Source: Sporosarcina aquimarina (GTDB taxonomy: Bacteria; Bacillota; Bacilli; Bacillales_A; Planococcaceae). From it: a stretch of 64,000 nucleotides of DNA. The notes beneath the pieces were generated by a model that did not search any database, was not told where the DNA came from, and saw only the letters and a list, made by a program, of their open reading frames with translations. Location: positions 124,001 to 188,000 of the forward strand of contig NZ_JAMBOM010000004.1 in assembly GCF_023715615.1 (NCBI RefSeq), read 5' to 3'. Position numbers and translations under genes: made by a program. This document shows, one piece after another, positions 42,353 to 51,013 of this stretch (position 1 is its first letter; every line of letters begins with the position of its first letter).

Positions 42353-43204
42353 GTGGACAATGAAACAGCCAGAAAAATTAGAGAAAACTTAACAGCTGAT
42401 TGTACAAAGTGTTTTGGACTTTGTTGCACAGCGCTTAATATTGTAGCATCAAGTGATTTTCCGATTAACAAACCTGCTGGTACTCCTTGTATGAATTTGC
42501 AGTCAGATTACAGTTGCCATATTCATAGTCAGTTAAGGAATCAAGGATTTAAAGGCTGTACAGTATTTGATTGTCTGGGTGCAGGCCAAGTAGTTTCTCA
42601 AGTTACTTTTAACGGTTTGAGTTGGCGAGAAAACCCCGACATTGGTAAAAAAATGTTTCAAGTGTTTCCTATCATGGAGCAAATTCATGAAATGATTACG
42701 TACGTGGCAGAAGCTCTGTCTTATGCTATACCAGATGATCTAGCTGGTAAGTTAAGAAAACAGTTAAATGAATTGCAGGATTTAACGAAGTTGGACGCAG
42801 ATAATTTATTGGCACTTGATCTAGTGAAGTACCGATTTTCATTAAACGACCTGCTTACTTCGACGAGTGATTTTGTTAGGAGAAATACAATCGTTAAAAT
42901 GCCTGTTGTTCAAGAATTAGAAGAGTTTGATCATGCAAGAGCTAATTGGATGGGCAAAAAATTAAAGGGAAAAGATTTAAGAGCAACTGACTTTAGGGGT
43001 GCCTATTTGATTGCTGAGGATATGAGAAATACGGATTTAAGGGTAGTCAATTTTATTGGAACGGATTTGCGAGATGTTAATTTCAGCGGCGCTGATCTAT
43101 CCACCAGTATGTTTTTGACCCAAATGCAAATTAATTCGGCAAAGGGAAATGTAAAGACGAAATTACCCTATTATATTCATCGACCTTCCCATTGGAATAA
43201 CTAA
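42353..43204 (+). CDS. Cys-rich (YkgJ-like) and pentapeptide-repeat protein
   Basis: A 283-aa fusion-like protein. The N-terminal part has a Cys cluster (DCTKCFGLCCTALN...CMNLQSDYSCHIHSQLR...CTVFDCLGAGQ), probably a zinc- or iron-binding YkgJ-like domain. The C-terminal part (about residues 205-265) has pentapeptide repeats (LKGKDLRATDFRGAYLI...TDLRDVNFSGADLS). Proteins of this design occur in Firmicutes but their role is unknown; other pentapeptide proteins mimic DNA and protect gyrase. It starts at GTG 42353 behind AGAGG. Single cassette between R9 and R10. Confidence 0.8.
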   Translation: MDNETARKIRENLTADCTKCFGLCCTALNIVASSDFPINKPAGTPCMNLQSDYSCHIHSQLRNQGFKGCTVFDCLGAGQVVSQVTFNGLSWRENPDIGKKMFQVFPIMEQIHEMITYVAEALSYAIPDDLAGKLRKQLNELQDLTKLDADNLLALDLVKYRFSLNDLLTSTSDFVRRNTIVKMPVVQELEEFDHARANWMGKKLKGKDLRATDFRGAYLIAEDMRNTDLRVVNFIGTDLRDVNFSGADLSTSMFLTQMQINSAKGNVKTKLPYYIHRPSHWNN

Positions 43205-43211
43205 CTTTTTG

Positions 43212-43322
43212 TCTTATTCAAGAACAGATCGCGCTATTTGAACAACAAGATATCATGTACAGCTTGTCTTTTTATGACGCAACCGGACCATAATATGTCG
43301 TGACAGTGTAATTGAATAAGGA
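43212..43322 (+). repeat. array repeat R10
   Basis: Diverged head TTATTCAAGAACAGATCGCGC, TTGAACAAC; hairpin ACAAG/CTTGT with T run (43244-43273); core GACGCAACCGGACCATAATA then TGTCGTGAC. Second hairpin and promoter are missing; another GACCATAAC lies at 43322. Confidence 0.85.
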
Positions 43323-43384
43323 CCATAACTTTGCTGCTATTATTAAGAACATACATTCTTATGCGAAGAGCTAGGAGGCTTATT

Positions 43385-43918
43385 ATGAAAAAACAACGAA
43401 AAATAGTATTGTTTATTGCTCAAAGCTTGGATGGTTATATCGCTACAAAAGATGACTCTCTTGATTGGTTATTTAATGTTGAGGGGGAAGGTGATAATGG
43501 CTATTCGGAGTTTTTAGAAACGGTAGATACAATTTTAATTGGTAAAAGGACTTATGATTGGGTTATGGAACAAGAAAAGGGGCAATTCCCCTATCAAAAT
43601 AAAGATTGTTACGTTTTTTCTAGATCATCATTTGATGATACAAACGAAGTTAAATTTATAAACGGAGACATTGTTGAATTTACTGGTAACTTAAAAAATC
43701 AAGAAGGGAAAAATATATGGATAGTTGGAGGTGGAGACATACTAAATACGTTTTTAAAAGAAAAGTTGGTCGATGAACTTATTTTGACAGTTGCACCAAC
43801 TATAATCGGGGAAGGAATTCCTTTGTTTAAAGAAGGCAACTATCAACTAGATCTTTCTCTTGTGGGTACTAGAACTTTTAATCAATTTGTAGAATTACAT
43901 TATATAGTAAATAAATGA
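43385..43918 (+). CDS. dihydrofolate reductase family protein (RibD C-terminal type)
   Basis: A 177-aa protein of the DHFR/RibD-C fold (YyaP/YwjB group). Visible marks are VLFIAQSLDGYIATKDDSLDWL at the N-terminus, ILIGKRTYDWV, IWIVGGGDILNTFLKEKLVDELILTVAPTIIGEGIPLF near the C-terminus. These are NADPH-dependent reductases of unassigned substrate, not the housekeeping DHFR. ATG 43385 follows TAGGAGGC; upstream in-frame starts run into the repeat. Single cassette between R10 and R11. Confidence 0.88.
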   Translation: MKKQRKIVLFIAQSLDGYIATKDDSLDWLFNVEGEGDNGYSEFLETVDTILIGKRTYDWVMEQEKGQFPYQNKDCYVFSRSSFDDTNEVKFINGDIVEFTGNLKNQEGKNIWIVGGGDILNTFLKEKLVDELILTVAPTIIGEGIPLFKEGNYQLDLSLVGTRTFNQFVELHYIVNK

Positions 43919-43930
43919 CCATTAACTTGA

Positions 43931-44047
43931 GCAATTCAATGGCGCATTAATCTAACAACATGAGTTTGTGTTTTCGTACTTTTATACGACGCATTTGGAT
44001 TATAATGCGCAATTAAACTTACACTCTAAAAGGATTTTAGTCTTTTA
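43931..44047 (+). repeat. array repeat R11 (diverged)
   Basis: Diverged head and hairpin; core CGACGCATTTGGATTATAATGCGC. The core arms have changed together (GCATT/AATGC). No second terminator or promoter part is recognisable. Confidence 0.65.
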
Positions 44048-44086
44048 TGTGGAAAGAGACTTAGAATAAATTCTGGGGGGATTCCT

Positions 44087-44485
44087 TTGATATACGAGAT
44101 GACTATTCAGGTTCGAGTTGCTAATCTGAATAAAGCGCAGAAATGGTATGAAACCTTATTGAATAAGAATCCAGATTCAGTACCTCATGAAGGATTTGCA
44201 GAATGGGAACTTATTAAAGGTTGCTGGCTACAAGTTGCAGAAGGCACACCTTCTGAAGGTAGTGGTCCCATTCGTTTAGGTGTGATGGATATTGAAAAGG
44301 AACGAAGTAGAATTGTTAAGGAATTAAAAATAGAGCCTTTTGAAATATTCTCTAGAGAAGAAGTACCTGTTAAATGGGGAACTTTTAGCGATCCTTGGGG
44401 GAACAGAATTGGTTTTTTCGAATACAAGGATGAGGTTGAAAAAGTGGTACAGGTAAGAAATGTCCTAGGAAAACTAGAAGTGTAA
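44087..44485 (+). CDS. VOC (glyoxalase-like) family protein
   Basis: A 132-aa vicinal-oxygen-chelate fold protein: VRVANLNKAQKWYETLLNKNPD start, central WLQVAEG strand and FSDPWGNRIGFFEYKD C-terminal motif. The metal ligands are not clearly conserved, so it may be a binding or resistance protein (bleomycin-type) rather than an enzyme. It starts at TTG 44087 after CTGGGGGGA, alternatively ATG 44099. Between R11 and R12. Confidence 0.83.
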   Translation: MIYEMTIQVRVANLNKAQKWYETLLNKNPDSVPHEGFAEWELIKGCWLQVAEGTPSEGSGPIRLGVMDIEKERSRIVKELKIEPFEIFSREEVPVKWGTFSDPWGNRIGFFEYKDEVEKVVQVRNVLGKLEV

Positions 44486-44500
44486 TGCACTTTTATAATT

Positions 44501-44607
44501 TGCATGCTGAGCATTCGGATCATGCTGTTCATATTTCTTGTTCAACTAAAGGGAAGAGTTAAAAAGACGACGTAAAAAGTCCGGCATAGTTGACGGACTT
44601 TTTATGG
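44501..44607. repeat. array repeat R12 (diverged, rearranged)
   Basis: Core-like TGAGCATTCGGATCATGCTG comes first, then TTGTTCAACTAAAGGG, then hairpin AAAAAGTCCG/CGGACTTTTT (44574-44602), which serves as a terminator for both flanking genes. Order is reversed relative to the other repeats. Confidence 0.65.
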
Positions 44608-44610
44608 TTG

Positions 44611-44985
44611 TTATAAATTATCGAATTGAAGGTATTCTAAAATATTTCCAAAGGGGTCACAGAAACTAATATATTTTCCTGGAGGACAATCCGTTGGTTC
44701 TTCTACAATAAAATTGACGTTCATTTCTTTTAAGAATTTAACTGTTTGATAAATATCATGTGTTCGTAAGCCTAATACAACTCTTGTAGTTTTATTATCT
44801 TGATTCTGGATTGTACTATCGTTTTCTTCTAAAACTATTGGTAACTCTCCGTGTGCAAGAGAAGCGATTTTAGGACCGTACTGCTTGTTTAATTCAAAAC
44901 CTAAAGTATTGGTATAGAAGTCAATTGCTTGGTTTAAATTTGGTACGTAAATACTAATAACGCAAATCTGATTCACCATTTTCAT
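44611..44985 (-). CDS. VOC family protein, minus strand
   Basis: A 124-aa VOC-fold protein (ISIYVPNLNQAIDFYTNTLGFELNKQYGPKIASLAHGE... and FCDPFGNILEYLQFDNL). Second VOC gene in a row, convergent with the previous one, with a shared terminator. ATG 44985 follows AAGGTGG (minus strand). Function unknown; members include glyoxalases, dioxygenases and antibiotic-binding proteins. Confidence 0.85.
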   Translation of the reverse strand: MKMVNQICVISIYVPNLNQAIDFYTNTLGFELNKQYGPKIASLAHGELPIVLEENDSTIQNQDNKTTRVVLGLRTHDIYQTVKFLKEMNVNFIVEEPTDCPPGKYISFCDPFGNILEYLQFDNL

Positions 44986-45059
44986 TCCACCTTTCTATTT
45001 ATTATTTTAATTATTCGATAACTACCAATGAGAATCCTTTTTTTGAACAAAAAATAACT

Positions 45060-45240
45060 GGCCTCTTGAAATAACGAGTCTACTTTAACAAGTTAGAGTA
45101 ACAATTAGTTTGCTTTTATGTCTCATTAGGACCATTTCATGTTATAAAACGCTTTAATATTAGGTGTTTTGTTATCACTAAGAATTTTGAAATTATTGTA
45201 TTGGTGAAGAACGCCATTGTTTTACAATTGTAATGGTTAT
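45060..45240 (+). repeat. array repeat R13 (last, diverged)
   Basis: Core TCATTAGGACCATTTCATG then TTATAAAACGC; weak second stem with TAGGTGTTTTG; promoter-like ATTGTATTGGTGAAG; tail CCATTGTTTTACAATTG. It is the last recognisable full-length member of the array. Confidence 0.65.
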
Positions 45241-45290
45241 AAAAAATAAGTTTAAATTCAATGAGATTAGTAAGGAAAGGAGTTTGTCAA

Positions 45291-45599
45291 ATGAGCTCAT
45301 TCACGGGAATTATGAGTGCTATACTACCACTGATAATAATAGGAGCAATTGGTGTATTTGTAATTAATAGGATTGACTATATGCATAAACACGGTAACCA
45401 GGATGAGAAAAATTCAAAATTCACCCGAGATTTATTAGATAGTTTAATGCCGTTGGGATTGCTTTTTGGTTGTGCAATTGGGATAACTTTTAGCATGTTT
45501 TTCTCTACCTCTTTACTAGTTGCGATTAGTGTAGGAGCCGGAATAGGCTTTTTAATCGGATATATTGTATATAATTTTTACAGTAAGAAAGCTACGTGA
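45291..45599 (+). CDS. small membrane protein (102 aa)
   Basis: Three hydrophobic segments: IMSAILPLIIIGAIGVFVI (N-terminal), LMPLGLLFGCAIGITFSMFF and LVAISVGAGIGFLIGYIVYNF, with a charged loop between the first two. No family recognised. ATG 45291 follows AAAGGAG. It is the last gene of the regular array. Confidence 0.68.
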   Translation: MSSFTGIMSAILPLIIIGAIGVFVINRIDYMHKHGNQDEKNSKFTRDLLDSLMPLGLLFGCAIGITFSMFFSTSLLVAISVGAGIGFLIGYIVYNFYSKKAT

Positions 45600-45939
45600 T
45601 ATTGATAAATGGAAATTCTTTATCAATCCTGGGCTAGTAGTATTGGGAATTACCGAGTTATCTTTACATACAAGTGATTAGACTGGTTTAAATTTTTATA
45701 ATTTTTAGTAGTACTCTTAATTGCTTAATTTGTATTGATCACAAAATGTAAAACAGCGAATTAAATTAGAAATAGCCAATATTATTTAAATATAATTTAT
45801 ATTCATACAAAATGATATGCCTGGAAGTAAGCGAATCATCCAATATTAATGAAATAGACTTCGATAATTAAACACATTTGCATGGGAAATTCAGAACATT
45901 AGAGAAGTGAATTTTTAACAACCATGTAGGGGGACAGAG
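45600..45939. other. 340-bp stretch without a gene
   Basis: Contains a hairpin TTGATAA/TTTATCAA (45601-45625) without a T run, which might weakly end the preceding gene. The rest is very AT-rich; no ORF, promoter or repeat seen. Confidence 0.5.
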
Positions 45940-46638
45940 ATGAGGCAATTAATTGCTCTTGGTGGTGGTGGGTTTTCTATGGAACCCGATAATCCGTTGT
46001 TAGATTTGTATATTTTAAAACAAGCTCAACAACCTAGTCCTAAAATTTGCTTTATCCCAACTGCAAGTGGGGATTCTGATAATTATATATCGAGATTTTA
46101 TCACTTTTTCAACCAACAAGAGTGTATACCCTCACATTTGTCTTTGTTTGAACCCCCGACCAGGGATTTGGAGAGTTTTATACTAAACAAAGATATTGTA
46201 TATGTTGGTGGAGGAAACACTAAAAACCTGCTAGCTTTGTGGAAAGAATGGGAGTTAGACTGCATTTTAAAGAAAGCGTGGAATCAAGGCATTATTTTAG
46301 CTGGTTTAAGCGCAGGGGCAAATTGTTGGTTTGAAGAAGGTGTTACTGATTCATATGGGGAGGGACTTGAAGCAATCAATTGCCTGGGTTTTTTAAAGGG
46401 GAGTCATTGTCCACATTACGATGGGGAAGTAGAAAGAAAATCTGCATATCACAGACTGATGAATTCAAGAAAAATCCAATCAGGGATTGCGGCAGACGAT
46501 GGAGTTGCAATTCATTACAAGGGACAAAGAATTAGTAAAATAGTTAGCTCACGACCTAACGCTAAGGCATACAGTGTTTCTTTTGAAAATAAAGTTATAG
46601 AAAAAGAGCTTCAAACAGAATTTTTGGGTTCTTATTGA
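45940..46638 (+). CDS. peptidase E-like (S51 family) protein
   Basis: A 232-aa class I glutamine amidotransferase-like serine peptidase. Nucleophile Ser124 lies in AGLSAGANCWF; VYVGGGNTKNLLALW and CPHYDGEVERKSAYHRLM are typical family blocks. S51 peptidases release N-terminal Asp from dipeptides; some relatives are cyanophycinases. Start ATG follows AGGGGGACAG. The gene stands alone. Confidence 0.9.
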   Translation: MRQLIALGGGGFSMEPDNPLLDLYILKQAQQPSPKICFIPTASGDSDNYISRFYHFFNQQECIPSHLSLFEPPTRDLESFILNKDIVYVGGGNTKNLLALWKEWELDCILKKAWNQGIILAGLSAGANCWFEEGVTDSYGEGLEAINCLGFLKGSHCPHYDGEVERKSAYHRLMNSRKIQSGIAADDGVAIHYKGQRISKIVSSRPNAKAYSVSFENKVIEKELQTEFLGSY

Positions 46639-46733
46639 ACAAATAGCAAAGTCCTATAAATTTGTATAGAATGGCTTTGCCATTTCCGAATAAAATGTGT
46701 CTGTGTGATAGAAGTAGAAGGGATAGTCATTAC

Positions 46734-47144
46734 ATGAACGAATTAATCGACTTAATTGAGTCAAAGAAGGCTGGCGTTTCTGAACAAGATATAAATTCAA
46801 CGGAAACAATATTAAAAGTAGCCCTTCCAGAACAATATAAAGAACTTTTCAAGCTAACTAACAATGCTCAGGTTGGTGAATGGACCTTATTCCCTATCAA
46901 GGACTCCAAAAATATAAAGAGGACGTGGGACGACGTTGTCAGGCAAAATATTGTGATAAGAGATCCAAGAATGCCTACGGAGCTTTTATCCATAGGGGAA
47001 GATGGAACCGGGGATACAGTATGTTTCAAAAATGTTGATAATGTGTTTGCAAACAAGATCTATATTTGGTATCACGAAACCGGGAAATATGAAGAATCGG
47101 CTTCTTCTCTAAAGGAATTTATTATTTCGTACTTTGAGGAATAG
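46734..47144 (+). CDS. SMI1/KNR4 family protein
   Basis: A 136-aa SMI1/KNR4 (SUKH) fold protein: INSTETILKVALPEQYKELFKLTNNAQVGEWTLFPIKD and LLSIGEDGTGDTVCFK are the family core. Bacterial members are often immunity proteins of polymorphic toxins, but no toxin gene is adjacent, so an orphan immunity or accessory role is inference. ATG 46734 was chosen over upstream starts because the family core begins there, with AAGGGATAG upstream. Confidence 0.83.
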   Translation: MNELIDLIESKKAGVSEQDINSTETILKVALPEQYKELFKLTNNAQVGEWTLFPIKDSKNIKRTWDDVVRQNIVIRDPRMPTELLSIGEDGTGDTVCFKNVDNVFANKIYIWYHETGKYEESASSLKEFIISYFEE

Positions 47145-47256
47145 AAGATGATGATTCATGCATTTTTACTTTACAAACTCTAGATGAGAGGCTACTTGTG
47201 AGTTAACAGCTTTACTGCAATCCGGTTGATTGGTGAATATTAAGGAGATGACCTTT

Positions 47257-47679
47257 TTGAATATAGTTCAACAATGGGATCAGACAGATAGTGATTTTAT
47301 TAGAAAAAAGGTAATCGAGTATAATATGGAGCAGCTTCCCGAAAACCTTAAAACCTCTAATGACAATGTCAGTTTTATTCTCAAGGACGATGAAGGAAAA
47401 ATCATTGGAGGGATTACGGCAAATATTTTCTGGAACCATATGCACATCGAATCATTATGGGTTGACAAAAGTGTTAGAGAGAAAGGTTTTGGGCGTGAAC
47501 TTTTAAAAAGAATCGAATCCTATGCATTAGATAAAGGGTGCCGTTTCATTTTCTTAGATACATTCAGCTTCCAAGCCCCTGAATTCTATAAAAATAATGG
47601 TTATGAAGTCTTCGGCACTATCGAAGATCATCCAAAGGGTTTTAATCAGTATTTTTTGTATAAAAAATTTGATATGTGA
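47257..47679 (+). CDS. GNAT N-acetyltransferase
   Basis: A 140-aa GNAT protein. The acetyl-CoA loop is LWVDKSVREKGFGRELLKRIE, followed by CRFIFLDTFSFQAPEFYKNNGYEVFGTIED, the usual C-terminal GNAT pattern. It starts at TTG 47257, nine bases after AAGGAG; the ATG at 47248 overlaps the SD. Resembles YjgM/streptothricin-type acetyltransferases loosely. Stands alone. Confidence 0.85.
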   Translation: MNIVQQWDQTDSDFIRKKVIEYNMEQLPENLKTSNDNVSFILKDDEGKIIGGITANIFWNHMHIESLWVDKSVREKGFGRELLKRIESYALDKGCRFIFLDTFSFQAPEFYKNNGYEVFGTIEDHPKGFNQYFLYKKFDM

Positions 47680-47997
47680 TTGTTGCTTGAATGAGCCTGG
47701 TGGTGGAGGATAGATTGGCTTCAATCGGACAAGATACATCATTGAAATCATAAATGATGTTTTTAATTCAGCGGTATAGATCGCAATATTCATGGGAATG
47801 TGTCATTCGATTCGTTTCAAAGAGGTATTCATATGTGAAATGGAGAATAGAAGACAAAGGTCAGACTATAAGATGGGTAATAACAGGGATTCATTAATCA
47901 TTTAGAGAACGACAATATTTATCTAAACCTAACATGTAAATAAAAAAATTGTTTTGAAGTGTTTTGTTTGAGCATCGACTTTAAGGAGGAGTTGCAT

Positions 47998-48981
47998 GTG
48001 AAAAAATCTAGTATTATTTTCTATGAAAGAAAATTTCCAAGTGCCAACATGGTTATGATAAAAGATCAGTTTCCAACGCTTATTGATAGTGGCTTTGGAA
48101 GTGATGTGAAGGAAACGGAACAATTGATTAAAAAAAATAGTGTTTCTCCTGAAGACTTACATTTAGTTGTAAACACGCACTATCACAGTGACCATGTAGG
48201 AGGGAATTTTCATTTTCAAAAGAATTATGGTGTACAAGTTGCTGCTCATAAATGGGAAGCAGACCTAATTAATACTTGTGACACTGAAGCATGCGGGGCA
48301 GAATGGTTAGATCAGCCTGTTGAACCTTATCGGGTAGATATTAAGCTCTCAAACAACGATGAAATTAATACAGGAAGCAGAATCTTGAAAGTTATACATA
48401 CTCCAGGACATACGTTAGGACATATTTCTTTATATGAACCTGAAGAGGAAGTATTGATATGCGGAGATCTATTTCACAAAAATGATCTTGGATGGATAAA
48501 TATCTTTCGTGAAGGTGTTTCTTCTATTCAACGTTCACTAGAAAGTCTGGATCGGTTGTCCCAACTTAGAATCCAACTTGCCTATTCTGGTCACGGACCC
48601 CTTATCGATAATCCAGTTGAAGTCATTGATGCAGCAAGAAAACGGTTTGAGAAGTGGATAAGTGCGCCTGAAAAAGTTTCATGGCATGCTTGTAAAAGAA
48701 TTTTTTCATTCACGTTAATCATCAAAAACGGATTGGAAAAAGAAGAAATAGATAACTATCTACTGGAGTGTGGTTGGTTTCAAGATTTTGCACGTTACTC
48801 TTTCCAGCTTCGTCCAGAAGAGTTTATTCAACCTCTTATCGATGAAATGATTCGTTCAGGTGCTGCTAGCTGGCACAAAAATTACTTAACCGCTTCAGCG
48901 CCATACCAAGCACCACATGATCAATGGTTGAATAAGAATATAAAGCCGAAAGATTGGAGAGCTCAATCCTATCTCTCATAA
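47998..48981 (+). CDS. MBL-fold metallo-hydrolase
   Basis: A 327-aa metallo-beta-lactamase-fold hydrolase. Metal ligands are visible: NTHYHSDHVGG (H-x-H-x-D-H), HTPGHTLGH, and GDLFHKND with a later GHGP. The C-terminal winged-helix-like tail (about 220-327) may be a substrate-specific cap. It starts at GTG 47998 with AAGGAGG eight bases upstream. Substrate unknown (glyoxalase II-like or other); not evidence for beta-lactam resistance. Confidence 0.88.
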   Translation: MKKSSIIFYERKFPSANMVMIKDQFPTLIDSGFGSDVKETEQLIKKNSVSPEDLHLVVNTHYHSDHVGGNFHFQKNYGVQVAAHKWEADLINTCDTEACGAEWLDQPVEPYRVDIKLSNNDEINTGSRILKVIHTPGHTLGHISLYEPEEEVLICGDLFHKNDLGWINIFREGVSSIQRSLESLDRLSQLRIQLAYSGHGPLIDNPVEVIDAARKRFEKWISAPEKVSWHACKRIFSFTLIIKNGLEKEEIDNYLLECGWFQDFARYSFQLRPEEFIQPLIDEMIRSGAASWHKNYLTASAPYQAPHDQWLNKNIKPKDWRAQSYLS

Positions 48982-49178
48982 AAATTTGTTCAAAGTTAAA
49001 TTATATGCTTTAAATTATCGTCAGAAAAAGTGTTGCTATTAACCAGGATTCACCTGCTAGCCTATGTTAAAGCACTATTATAAATCTAATGTACTTTTCG
49101 TTTTAATACTCCATTTTATATAGGTGAATTCAAAAAGAAACAACTTTTAGTTTTAAGGATTTGGAATGCGTTCCTGCG

Positions 49179-49223
49179 GTATAGCCGTCTATCTGATTTT
49201 TTCAGTTAGACGGCTATCTTTTA
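49179..49223 (+). terminator. terminator in the gap after the MBL gene
   Basis: ATAGCCGTCTA (49181-49191) with TAGACGGCTAT (49207-49217), further CTGA/CAG pairing, then CTTTT. Confidence 0.85.
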
Positions 49224-49519
49224 CATGTCCTTAATAGTTTTGCTTAAAGTGTTATTTTGCACAAGCAATCTTTGTTCCTAGCTCTTATTTGTAGATGATC
49301 TAGAATGGAAAATAGCTATTCATAGGAGTAGAGCTACTAGTATTGCGACTGCTCATTTTGATGAAAAAAAGTTCAGCATCTCTACAATTCTGCTGGAAAT
49401 ATTGGCCTCTATAGAATGTTGCTTAGAACGTGGATATGTACGATTACAGCAACTAGTATGAAGTTTAGATGTATGTGCTGTTTTTTCCCCAAGAAGGGCT
49501 TATATATTTTGAAAATTGA

Positions 49520-49603
49520 ATCAAAAAGGCTATTTTAAAGACTATAGATATTAATAGCATGAAAACTTTCTATGCTGAGATTCTAGGAATGCCATTAGCA
49601 TAA
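49520..49603 (+). pseudogene. VOC-protein N-terminal remnant
   Basis: The frame reads IKKAILKTIDINSMKTFYAEILGMPLA and stop. The DINSMKTFYAEILGMPLA part is the usual N-terminal helix of glyoxalase-fold proteins. No start codon and only 27 residues remain, so it is a fragment. The rest of the 48982-49650 gap has no gene apart from the terminator. Confidence 0.6.
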
Positions 49604-49650
49604 TAGATTAAAAAGTCCGAGATATACAAAACTAAGGGAGATGAGTCAAC

Positions 49651-50664
49651 ATGATAAAGTATCCTACCCTAGAAAAGAATGTGACGATAGGGGTAACTGC
49701 ACCGTCATCTGGAGTGCCAAGTGAATTACATGAATTGTTAAACTCTGCAATTAAAAGTATGGAAAGGAAAGGATTTAACATAATCAGCGATGAAACTGTT
49801 TGGACCCAGGATAAGGCAAAATCTGCTCCATCTAAAAAGCGTGCGGAAGGGTTTAATAAGATGATGCTCAATGGAGATATACAACTAATTATTCCTCCAT
49901 GGGGTGGGGAACTACTTATTGAGACGCTTGAGGATATTGACTTTGAGAATATACAGAGTAAATGGGTATTGGGCTATTCCGACATTAGTACTCTCCTGCT
50001 AGCAATCACATTGAAAACTGGTGTTGCTACTGCTCACGGAACAAATCTAGTGGATTTAAGAGGAGAGTATTCTGATTATACAACAGCTATGTGGCACTCT
50101 GTTTTATCCACTAAAACGGGTGAATCGATTCTCCAGCATTCATCAGAAAAATATCAGAAAGAATGGCAACACGATAACCCTACCCCTTATATTTTCAACC
50201 TAACAGAACAAACTTACTGGAAATCAACTGAAAATGAAAAAGTTAACATGCAGGGGAGATTACTCGGCGGATGTATTGACACAATAAGTCATTTAGTTGG
50301 CACACCTTATGGCGATATAAAGAATTTCAGGAAGAATTATATTGAGGGAGATTCTATCATTTGGTATTTCGAAAATTGCGATTCATCTTCCACTGACTTG
50401 CGTAGATCCCTCGTACAAATGAAGTTTGCTGGTTGGTTTGAGAATTGTACTGGTATTATGTTTGGTAGAAGTCCAGCTAATACACCTGTTGAAAATTATA
50501 CGGTTGAAGATGTCTATAATGAGCTTTCTAACGAGCTTCAAATTCCTATCTTATACGATATTGATTGCGGTCATGTCCCACCACAAATCACCCTCATAAA
50601 TGGGGCATGTGCAAAAGTTGAATCCGATAATGGGCAAGGTACTATATTGCAGACTTTTAAGTAA
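49651..50664 (+). CDS. S66 family peptidase (LD-carboxypeptidase/MccF-like)
   Basis: A 337-aa S66 serine peptidase. The nucleophile is Ser110 in LGYSDIS, the Glu of the triad lies in IWYFENCDSS and the His in DIDCGHVPPQ. The family includes L,D-carboxypeptidases of murein recycling and MccF, which cleaves microcin C; this sequence (PWGGELLIETLEDIDF) is closer in look to the MccF/unknown branch. No signal peptide. ATG 49651 follows AAGGGAGATG. Confidence 0.88.
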   Translation: MIKYPTLEKNVTIGVTAPSSGVPSELHELLNSAIKSMERKGFNIISDETVWTQDKAKSAPSKKRAEGFNKMMLNGDIQLIIPPWGGELLIETLEDIDFENIQSKWVLGYSDISTLLLAITLKTGVATAHGTNLVDLRGEYSDYTTAMWHSVLSTKTGESILQHSSEKYQKEWQHDNPTPYIFNLTEQTYWKSTENEKVNMQGRLLGGCIDTISHLVGTPYGDIKNFRKNYIEGDSIIWYFENCDSSSTDLRRSLVQMKFAGWFENCTGIMFGRSPANTPVENYTVEDVYNELSNELQIPILYDIDCGHVPPQITLINGACAKVESDNGQGTILQTFK

Positions 50665-51013
50665 ATGATGCAGATATTAAATAACCATTGTGGAGCTAAC
50701 CTGGTTTAGAACAAGTAGATGCTAATACTTAAAAACAAAAATTCAGTCCAAATTCGGGTGCAATTCTTGCTTAAGGATTGCATCCTTTTTTCAGTAATAT
50801 GAACAGTTTAGTTGACGAGGGAATAATTAAATCTTTATTGAATATGAAAAGGTTCAATTGATTATAATTGAATGTTTGATGGAAAAAAGGGAGAGTTCAA
50901 TTTTAGGGATAGTCATAGCTGTTAGTTTAAGATGATTAAATATAAGGGTGACCATAGTAAAAATATCAAAAAGAGAGGTACAAATATCAAGAAGAATTGA
51001 GGTGTTTAAATAA
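50665..51013. other. 349-bp gap with a degenerate repeat head and hairpin
   Basis: Contains ATTCGGGTGCAATTC (50752-50766) forming a hairpin with ATTGCATCC and T6 (50756-50792), similar to the head of the array repeats. It acts as terminator of the S66 gene. No other feature. Confidence 0.55.

Noticed and set aside
34949..45240. Array repeats as canonical integron attC sites.
   Set aside because: No consistent RYYYAAC/GTTRRRY core pair at the unit ends and no IntI-type integrase in the window; the repeats also carry promoters and terminators, unlike attC.
47998..48981. MBL-fold protein as a beta-lactamase.
   Set aside because: No signal peptide and the C-terminal extension resembles general MBL hydrolases; motif alone does not indicate beta-lactam hydrolysis.
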